From positions 1-64,000 of the forward strand of contig WTBR01000191.1 of the NCBI GenBank assembly GCA_013138975.1: 64,000 bases of DNA, in the 5' to 3' direction. Origin of the DNA: Bacteroidales bacterium. Its GTDB lineage: Bacteria > Bacteroidota > Bacteroidia > Bacteroidales > UBA12077. The stretch's first letter is position 1; the number at the start of each line of letters is the position of its first letter. Both the position numbers and the translations under genes were made by a program. Positions 47,078-54,900 of the stretch are shown one piece after another. The notes under the pieces were generated by a model that was given only the letters and a program-made list of their open reading frames with translations, did not search any database and was not told the origin of the DNA.

Positions 47078-47119
47078 AGCCTATAACAAGAACTAAAGAA
47101 AACATAAAAGGCTTGAGAT
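47078..47119 (+). promoter_or_regulatory. Conserved 5' block of relic cargo leader
   Basis: AGCCTATAACAAGAACTAAA then AAAAGGCTTGAGAT before ATG. An almost perfect copy of the block before cargo 3. Confidence 0.55.
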
Positions 47120-47155
47120 ATGTATGTGCAATTAGAGAAGCCAAATGAGAATTAA
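47120..47155 (+). pseudogene. Relic cargo leader, 11 codons and stop
   Basis: ATG then YVQLEKPNEN and TAA: the first 11 residues of the cargo leader (compare MYAQVKKPKEN), with its full conserved 5' block, ending where the ES/RAVANSV part should begin. It marks a lost or excised sixth cargo module. Confidence 0.65.
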
Positions 47156-47230
47156 CAAATGTTTTAATACATAGATTTGCTTTGAAAAAAGTAGATAAAC
47201 ACTTGCAAACAAAAAAAGAAGGTATAAACT

Positions 47231-47557
47231 ATGAATCTAATTTTAATAGAATTTCTTAAGGATATGAATGGTATCACAGAAATTGTTTGGATAGTAGACC
47301 TGGTATTAATTATTAGTCTATTAATTATTTCTTTACTAACTTTTAAAAACTGCTATGTCAGGTCATTGGTAAACAAATTCATTTATTTTTTCTATGCAAT
47401 TGGATTTGTTTTATTTGTTCTAAGCTATTTTTTGATTCGAAATGCAAAGAATATAAAAGATGATGGAACAATTGCTATTGCAATGTTTATTGTAATCGTA
47501 TGTTTGATCTTAGTGAAAAGAATGAAAGATAGCAATGCCAGAAAGGAATATCCATAG
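47231..47557 (+). CDS. Small three-helix membrane protein
   Basis: 108 residues with membrane helices at about 16-38, 50-68 and 78-95, and a basic C-terminus. No family recognised. It sits between the cargo array and the AAA+ ATPase gene. It could be an immunity or release factor (for example holin-like), but no motif supports either; eCIS particles need cell lysis for release, which makes a holin role worth testing. Confidence 0.6.
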   Translation: MNLILIEFLKDMNGITEIVWIVDLVLIISLLIISLLTFKNCYVRSLVNKFIYFFYAIGFVLFVLSYFLIRNAKNIKDDGTIAIAMFIVIVCLILVKRMKDSNARKEYP

Positions 47558-47599
47558 GATGTTTTTTAATAGTAAAAGGTCGAAAGAAATAAAATAAGT

Positions 47600-48946
47600 A
47601 TGGAAAAGAATGCACAACAGTTGGAGCTTGAAATTGAATGGTTCAATAAAGTTTTAGAAACACGTATTGAGATTTATTTTAATCAAGGGAGTGAATATAA
47701 ATCTATAAAGGAGATTCAGCCACCCGAATTATCTGACAGTTATTATTCGCAAATTGTTAGAGAATTTAAAATGGGGTTCGAAGAACGAGTCATTTTGATT
47801 TTATCATTGATTCCTCACATCCGACCACAAATGTTAGATACATTTTTTATACAAAACAAAAATTTCTCAAGACCATTTACTGAGTTTGGTGGGTGGAAGG
47901 GGAATACCCATGGAGGGTTTTTGCCAACCGGAGAAACGGCTGCTTTTATATTAGCGGGTAACGATTTAAACATAAGGTTTAAGGTAAATAAAATGTTTGA
48001 ATCAGATCATTATTTTCATAAAGCAAACCTTCTAAAGCTTGAGAATAACGGAGACAACGAACCATTTCTTAGTGGTAAATTATCTCTTTCAACCGAGTTC
48101 CTTTATAAGTGTACAACAGGTGAAAACCATAAACCTGATTACAATATCCATTTTCCTGCAAAATTGATTGAAACAAAACTTAATTGGGATGATTTAATTC
48201 TTGCCCCGGAAATCATTGATGAGATTAGTCAAATACCAGCATGGCTAAATCATGAAATGACAATTATGAAGGATTGGAATTTGGATAAATATATTAAACC
48301 AGGTTACAGATGCTTATTTCATGGTCCTCCCGGAACAGGAAAAACTTTAACTGCCAGCCTAATAGGTAAAGCATCGGGTCTGGATGTTTACCGGATAGAT
48401 CTTTCTATGCTCGTTTCCAAATACATTGGCGAAACAGAGAAAAATTTAAGTAATATATTTGATCAGGCAGAAAACAAAAAGTGGATATTGTTTTTTGATG
48501 AAGCAGAATCTCTTTTTGGAAAACGAACCCAGACTTCCAGTTCGAACGATCGGTATGCAAATCAGGAAACATCTTTTCTGCTTCAGCGTATCGAAGATTT
48601 TCCAGGAGTAGTAGTTCTGGCAACGAATCTGAAAACGAATATGGATGAAGCGTTCTCAAGGCGGTTTCAATCGGTTATACACTTTCCAATGCCTGTATTT
48701 GAACAAAGATTAAAATTATGGTACAATATATTGCCAGACAAAATGATACTGAATAAATCTATTGAACTTAAAAGTATAGCTGAAAAATATGAATTAGCAG
48801 GTGGTGCAATTATTAATATTGTCAGATCTTGTGCATTAAATGTTTTAAAAGGAGAAATGAAAGAAGTGAGCTTGTATCTATTATTAGAAAGTATAAAAAA
48901 GGAAATTGAAAAGGAAGGTAAAGTTTTTAGTAGTTTTTATGAATAA
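47600..48946 (+). CDS. eCIS AAA+ ATPase (Pvc15-like)
   Basis: 448 residues: an N-terminal domain (about 1-200) with the LILSLIPHIRPQMLD segment and a FGGWKG motif, then an AAA+ module with Walker A GPPGTGKT (about 241-248), Walker B ILFFDEAES (about 297-305), sensor LATNLK and arginine finger SRRFQS. This two-part architecture is characteristic of the eCIS-associated ATPase, which in PVC is needed for cargo loading. Its place next to the cargo genes fits that role. Last gene of the locus. Confidence 0.93.
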   Translation: MEKNAQQLELEIEWFNKVLETRIEIYFNQGSEYKSIKEIQPPELSDSYYSQIVREFKMGFEERVILILSLIPHIRPQMLDTFFIQNKNFSRPFTEFGGWKGNTHGGFLPTGETAAFILAGNDLNIRFKVNKMFESDHYFHKANLLKLENNGDNEPFLSGKLSLSTEFLYKCTTGENHKPDYNIHFPAKLIETKLNWDDLILAPEIIDEISQIPAWLNHEMTIMKDWNLDKYIKPGYRCLFHGPPGTGKTLTASLIGKASGLDVYRIDLSMLVSKYIGETEKNLSNIFDQAENKKWILFFDEAESLFGKRTQTSSSNDRYANQETSFLLQRIEDFPGVVVLATNLKTNMDEAFSRRFQSVIHFPMPVFEQRLKLWYNILPDKMILNKSIELKSIAEKYELAGGAIINIVRSCALNVLKGEMKEVSLYLLLESIKKEIEKEGKVFSSFYE

Positions 48947-48961
48947 TACCAATTAAATTTC

Positions 48962-49009
48962 AAAATGACCTATAAATAATTTGAATTAATATAGGTCATT
49001 TTGGTGTTT
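48962..49009 (+). terminator. Strong terminator closing the eCIS locus
   Basis: Perfect 13-bp stem AAAATGACCTATA/TATAGGTCATTTT with a 15-base loop, 15 bases after the ATPase stop, followed by TTTT. The A-rich left arm lets it work from the opposite strand as well. Confidence 0.8.
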
Positions 49010-49499
49010 TAGCAAGCCGTTATTTTATGCTATGTAGCAAGTTGTCGTGTTACGGATTTTTAAATTAAGCAAATCGGGTAATGGCTGTTATTTAGTAACA
49101 AAAAGGTTCTGCTCTTTCTGAAGAGAATCCGTGGAACAACTATTTGCTTATTCTAATTAAGAACTTTGGCAAAGCTAACTTAATTTAATCATACGACTAA
49201 TTATCAGTAGCTTGACAGTTTGTAAAATTCAACTTTGCCAAAGCTTAACAAAGTAGTGCCACGACTATTTAAAAACACTTCGACTCTTCGACAAGCTCAG
49301 GGTGACACTGTTCAGTGTGACAAACTGATTAACAGAGAATTATCGGGATGTCGAAGCATAGACAATTTTCTGACTTTCTGACACCTTCTTTTTTAATATT
49401 TTGTAATTTGCAATAGAAAAAGGTCATTATGATAGAGGGCAAACATACCAGAACGCTTATCATTGAACAAATAATGTTATAATTTCTGATAATCTTGCA
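49010..49499. other. Intergenic repeat-bearing region
   Basis: No gene. It holds the 80-bp MITE-like element (49164-49243), a CTTCGACAAGCTCAGGGTGACA dispersed-repeat segment near 49284-49305 and a GTGACACTG/CAGTGTGAC hairpin near 49302-49322. Confidence 0.6.
49164..49243. mobile_element. 80-bp MITE-like element with CTTTGGCAAAG ends, copy 2
   Basis: Perfect 11-bp terminal inverted repeats CTTTGGCAAAG/CTTTGCCAAAG. The reverse complement of the interior matches 12498-12577 with few differences. Confidence 0.8.
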
Positions 49500-51920
49500 T
49501 TAATTCATAGCCACACCAATTTTCACCATTTTAGAATTAGTACGCCCTTTATCGTCAACAACTCCGATTTGAAAAGTTCCGGGTTGCAAGGACCAAAATT
49601 GAGTTTCCTGAGGATCGGAACGTCCAATAAATTGTTCATCAACAAACCAGTATATTTCATTTACATCGGCATCTACTATTGCTTTTAGCGGAAGGTTATT
49701 AAACATAGTTTCACCTGGAGATATTAAATATTCTGTTTTAGACATAGGTGAAATAATTTTTGGAGCAAAACCTTCATTTACCTTTGAAAGCTGACTAAAA
49801 TTTTCTCTATTTTCATTTGGATCATAAATAGGAGGTGTTTTTCTGGGAACACCTGCTTTACGAAATATTTTTAATATATCGGTAGGCCAAAATTCGAAAA
49901 CCTCGGTATGAACATCAATACCTTTTTCATATGATCTGTAACCCGTTTTAGAGTTAACATAAATTTCACGACATATATCACATTTTTGTATCGACGATTT
50001 ACCGGGCATGAAGTATGTTGGTAATTTCCTTTTACAATGAGGGTGAGCCAATTGTCCGGAAGCCGCACATACTTCTATCTCACTTATACCCGGAGGCATC
50101 CAGAACATTTCTTCTGACATTTCATAATCCGGCAATTTTTCATTTTCACTCATTACATTGGTGGCAATCTCAAATAACAATGGTGTTGCTAATTTGCGAC
50201 CGTTGAATATAGGGTTCCCATATCCGTTAAAATTCCCTAACCAAACAGCCAATATATACTTATCAAAAATAGCAATAGACCAACAATCTTTAAATCCTAT
50301 TGATGTTCCTGTTTTATACCCTATAGCGTGTATATCCTTTTCAGTGATATAATTGTTACCAAACGCCAGCATATTGTGACTATTGGGTTTGGGATTTTTC
50401 ATTAAAATTTGTTTTACAAGCCAACTTGCTTCGTGGCTTAAATAATGTTCATCTGAAGCTTGATTTTCATAATCGCCGGAAATATAAATATCATTCGTTT
50501 TTTGAAAAACCCCATTGTTTGCTAAAACCCCATACAAAGAAACCAATTCTCTCATGCTAAATTCTGCACTTCCCAGTACGATAGACAATCCATAATGATC
50601 TTTATGTTTTAAATCAGCCAGATCCAGACTTTTTATGAGATCGTATAAATCCGGATCTTTAATTTTTGAACCCAACCATACCGCTGGTACGTTTCTGCTA
50701 TTAATTAGCGCTTCCCATGCCTTAACCGGACCCTTAAAATCAAGTTCGTAATTATCGGGAGCATAACTAGAGAAACTTGTTGGAGCATCTTTTAACATGG
50801 TCATTGGATGTATAATTCCCTGATCCATAGCTAATGCATAAACTAAAGGTTTAAGTGTTGAACCGGGCGATCGACGAGCCCTGGTACCATCTACCTGTCC
50901 TTGTATTTTGTGATTAAAGAAATCTACTGAACCAAGGCTTGCAAGTACCTCCATATTATTCTCGTAATCTACCAAAAGAACAGCTGCATTTTCAACACCA
51001 AGTGGATTTTTCCGCTGCACATATCGCTTGGTTAATCTTGTAACCAGATTTTGAAGCTTCCAATCTAAAGTGGTATAAATCCGATTCTCTTCTTTATAAT
51101 TGTTTAATAAAGAAGTAGTAAAATGTGGTGCACGATAAGGTGTAAAATATTGAATATTTAGGGGCATTTTTGAATGCGTTATTTCTTCAGGTGTAGGTTT
51201 TACATCCTTTACATCCTGCCATATTTTGTAAAGGCGCATTCTAGCTTTGGTAAGCTCGATTGGAATTTCCCTGTTTTTAGGTTTATATATGGATGGATTT
51301 TGTGGCAAAACACTTAGAAACAAGGCTTCCTGCAAGCTTATATCCCATAATTCTTTTTCAAAATAAATTAACGATGCAGCGGCAAAGCCTTCAATATTAC
51401 CGCCACAGGGAGCTAAATTAATATATGCTTCAAGGATATCATCTTTTGAATAATACAACTCTAAGTACAAAGCATAGAACATTTGATTTAGCTTACCCAA
51501 AATAGTTTTTGTTTTAAGCCCATAATGCAAACGTGCAAGCTGCATGGTAATGGTTGATCCCCCAATTCTAACATTACCTCGTATATAAGTTTCACTAATT
51601 GCCCTAAGGATAGAAACAGGGTTTATGCCCGGATGATAATAAAAGTAACGATCCTCTTTTAGCAATACAGCCTCTTTAATTAATGAGCCCGTAGAATTTA
51701 TATGGCAAAATAACCTGTATTTATCATCCTTTGACAAGGTAATACGAAGTACATTTTTATCACGAGTATAAGCCACTTGCGAGAAATCCTGATTCGATAG
51801 AATATCACCCGATGGCTTAAATATCAGATAAGATAAAAGCAATACCAGGACAAATGAAAATACCTGGTAAAGCTTTCTTTTGTTATGTGTAAAAAAATTA
51901 TTCAACAATAAAAATCTCAT
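49500..51920 (-). CDS. pbpC: Penicillin-binding protein 1C
   Basis: About 806 residues from the ATG at 51920 (MRFLLLNNFF); an upstream in-frame ATG at 51980 would deepen the overlap with the preceding gene to 83 bases and is less likely. One membrane helix precedes a glycosyltransferase domain (EDRYFYYHPG, GGSTITMQLARL) and a transpeptidase domain (SPGSTLKP active Ser, SRN, KTGTS), then the PBP1C-specific C-terminal domain with paired Cys (CDICREIYVN). It polymerises and cross-links peptidoglycan. It is encoded directly downstream of the alpha-2-macroglobulin gene, the standard pairing. Confidence 0.93.
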   Translation of the reverse strand: MRFLLLNNFFTHNKRKLYQVFSFVLVLLLSYLIFKPSGDILSNQDFSQVAYTRDKNVLRITLSKDDKYRLFCHINSTGSLIKEAVLLKEDRYFYYHPGINPVSILRAISETYIRGNVRIGGSTITMQLARLHYGLKTKTILGKLNQMFYALYLELYYSKDDILEAYINLAPCGGNIEGFAAASLIYFEKELWDISLQEALFLSVLPQNPSIYKPKNREIPIELTKARMRLYKIWQDVKDVKPTPEEITHSKMPLNIQYFTPYRAPHFTTSLLNNYKEENRIYTTLDWKLQNLVTRLTKRYVQRKNPLGVENAAVLLVDYENNMEVLASLGSVDFFNHKIQGQVDGTRARRSPGSTLKPLVYALAMDQGIIHPMTMLKDAPTSFSSYAPDNYELDFKGPVKAWEALINSRNVPAVWLGSKIKDPDLYDLIKSLDLADLKHKDHYGLSIVLGSAEFSMRELVSLYGVLANNGVFQKTNDIYISGDYENQASDEHYLSHEASWLVKQILMKNPKPNSHNMLAFGNNYITEKDIHAIGYKTGTSIGFKDCWSIAIFDKYILAVWLGNFNGYGNPIFNGRKLATPLLFEIATNVMSENEKLPDYEMSEEMFWMPPGISEIEVCAASGQLAHPHCKRKLPTYFMPGKSSIQKCDICREIYVNSKTGYRSYEKGIDVHTEVFEFWPTDILKIFRKAGVPRKTPPIYDPNENRENFSQLSKVNEGFAPKIISPMSKTEYLISPGETMFNNLPLKAIVDADVNEIYWFVDEQFIGRSDPQETQFWSLQPGTFQIGVVDDKGRTNSKMVKIGVAMN

Positions 51921-54900
51921 TAGGTGAATATCCAAAAATCGTTTGGTCGTACATTGATTCGCCATACAAAGGTGGTACAATAAAAGTTCCCTTGTTTATA
52001 GCCCTTACCTTATATACAATTTCTTGAATTTCAGGTTTTATAGTACCATAAAATACGACTCTATCTTCTCTTACATCAGTATAATCCGGAGTCCATGAAC
52101 TACCATTATTATTTCTTACTGTAGCAGCACTTACCTCTAATCCTGCCGGCAGTAAATCAACAAAAGCAATATCATATAAGGTTTTATCGTTGAGGCTTCT
52201 GAATTTTACGTGTACCTCAATTTCCTCACCCAATTCCGCTTTTGTAATGCTATTACCGTTTGAGTTTTTGTATGTACGCGAAACTTCAATAGAGTTTTTG
52301 ACACTCTTATCGGGTAATTCAAGTTCGTATCCTGCCTGAACCACCTGAAAGTATGCTGTTCTATCTTCTTTTCCATCAAAAAGTAACTTATCTGCGTTCT
52401 CAGAAAACTCTATAACCGGGTATTTACCAGAAGGAATAGACAGTGGTTTCACCTGTTCATCACCAAAAATCTGGCTAACACTTATTTTACCAACAGATGG
52501 TTCGTTGGTAGCCTTAGAAAATGCGTTAAGTGCCATTATACTATACGATGAATTTAAGGTATTGTAATTACCATTTTCGAGGTGTCTTACCATGTTTAGA
52601 ATGATATTGTCTGAAACATCTTCTAATAAATCAGGTGTGTGTGTCGATAAAATATACAATAATTGCGCATTGTGCATTAAACCATCGTAGAAATTCCACG
52701 AAATTTTCCGCTTTATGAAATTTGTTCTTGTAACACCATTTAATAATTTTCGGCCTTGATCCTCCTGTTTCATTATTAAATAAGCTCCAGCAATATAACC
52801 AGCAGTTAAATCCTGTTTCCAGTCCTTAAATTTAACATCCAATCTTTTTCTGAGCGACGAAATGTAGTTCGTTGTGATAATTTCGTTCTGGGTAAGTATA
52901 TATATGGCATATGCCTGAACACGAAATTCACGCTCATTATTAATATCATTACGCTTGGCAATATTTTTTAATGCTTCTAAAGTTCTATCATATAAATTAT
53001 CGGAAACGTAGTATCCTGAAAGTCGGCATTGAGTAATAAAATGAGCTCCATAAACGGTTATAAAATCTGAAGTATGAGAATTAGCTGCCCAAATCCCGAA
53101 TTTACCTTCTCCATTTTGACGTGCTTGCAAAACTTTTAAAGTATAACTTATTTTATTTTCCAGTTTGCTCTTTTCTATTTTATAATCAGTAACATCTTTC
53201 AGTAATAAATATGGAAATCCCTGACTTACAATTTGCTCTGTACATCCGTAAGGGAATTTGTCGAGATATTGCACTAAGCCTTTCGATAAGCCCTGAGGTA
53301 AGAAAGAAACCGAAGTATTTAAAATCCGATAATCTTTATACATTCTTCTCGGGGTTTCAACTTCAACTTTCTCATTTCTAAGCATACCTGTTTTTAAGGT
53401 AGTTCGATAAGGGATGGCAGGTCTTATGCTTAAATAAGAAGCCAGTTTGGTTTTTCCTTTTTTGGAAGAAGCTTTAAAAGTTAATGAAGCAGCACCAAGC
53501 ATCTTGTTAACACTCACTTGAAAACGAATGGTTGTGTCACGATCTTCACTAATTGTAAGTTTTTGGCCTGAAGGATATACCTTTAGGTGTGGAGATGCTA
53601 CAACGTCCAGACTTATAGGTAAATTCTTACCTGATCCTGACATTGTATTTGTAATAGTTACTGATACCTGAAAAGAATCGGTCGGTGCGGCATACATAGG
53701 AACATTCGGACTGATTACAAAAGGATTTTTAACAATAGCCTTTTCTTCTGCTGTTCCAATGGCATCGGCAGATACTGCCACAGCCATTACACGTATAGTA
53801 CCGTTAAAGTAATCGGGAACAGTATATTCCAATTTTCTTTCCTGCTGATCGCCAGACACTATACCAGACCAATATACTACAGGCTTGTGCTGTTTCCTTT
53901 TAAAAGGATTCAGGTTTTTACCTATCTCATCAAATCCAACACCACCGCCCATTGCCGACAGTTGCTGCGAAAGTGAAAATTCAGGAAGTATAAGATCAAG
54001 AAGTTGTGAAGTTTTTACTTCCAATGCACTTTTCTTGAAGAAATGTGCTAAAGGATCCGGCGTTTTATAATTAGCCACTTGTAAGATTCCTTCATCAACA
54101 GCAAAAACGATAATTTTACAAGGTTTATCCGTTTTATATTTTATTGGAAATACCTCTCCTGATTTTGCTTTAGATGGGATATCTAAAGTAATATTATTCA
54201 TTCTATTTTTCTTGCTAATGGCAAACGAAGCAACACCATAACTTAACGGAGTCATGTAAATATTCTTCGAATCGGCGGCACGTACAAAAGCCACGTTTAT
54301 ATAACCATTGCCCTCAAGGTTTGCCGGGATTTTAATCTTTTTAATAAACGAATTGGTTTCGCTTACAAACCATTGAGAAGAATATACTTTATCTTTTTCA
54401 ATGGTAATAATTCCGGCTCCTTTATAGGGTGCTTTAATATATATTTCTATTTCTTCGCCAGGATTAAAGTCTGTTTTGTTAAGTTTGATATCAAGTTCAG
54501 CTGTTTTATCCAGAGAACGCGTAATATTACCCATACCTACCACTGAAAAACTAATATGCGAGAATTGAACACCATCTGAATTTTTAATTATTAGTTCATA
54601 TTCTCCCGGTTCATCGGTTGGCAAATTAAAATCGAGACCTGTAGCAGGAAGATTCTTTTGAACATTTGATATGGATATTTTTTTAGGAACCGATTTATAT
54701 GCATAAATACCATTTGGCATTTTTGTAAGTACCGATATTTGATCAAGCCTGTTCACAGTAAATTGTAAATTGGGAACAGATGTCTTTTTTAAATCAGAAT
54801 TAATTGCAATTATTTTTATAGCACGTTCAGAGTTTTTGTATATATACGATAAGCCTCCATTTGCTTTAGTACCAATAAGATATTTCAAAGGAGAAACCAA

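Noticed and set aside
14665..48946. Contractile prophage or R-type tailocin
   Set aside because: No terminase, portal, capsid, holin/endolysin or phage regulators; DUF4255, DUF4157, LysM-type adaptor, PAAR and Pvc15-like ATPase identify an eCIS.
14665..48946. Type VI secretion system
   Set aside because: No TssJ/L/M membrane complex and no ClpV; the ATPase is of the eCIS type, and one large sheath gene replaces the TssB/TssC pair.
51921..51980. Upstream ATG start for PBP1C
   Set aside because: It would extend the overlap with the macroglobulin gene to 83 bases and add a Cys-containing stretch not typical of the family.
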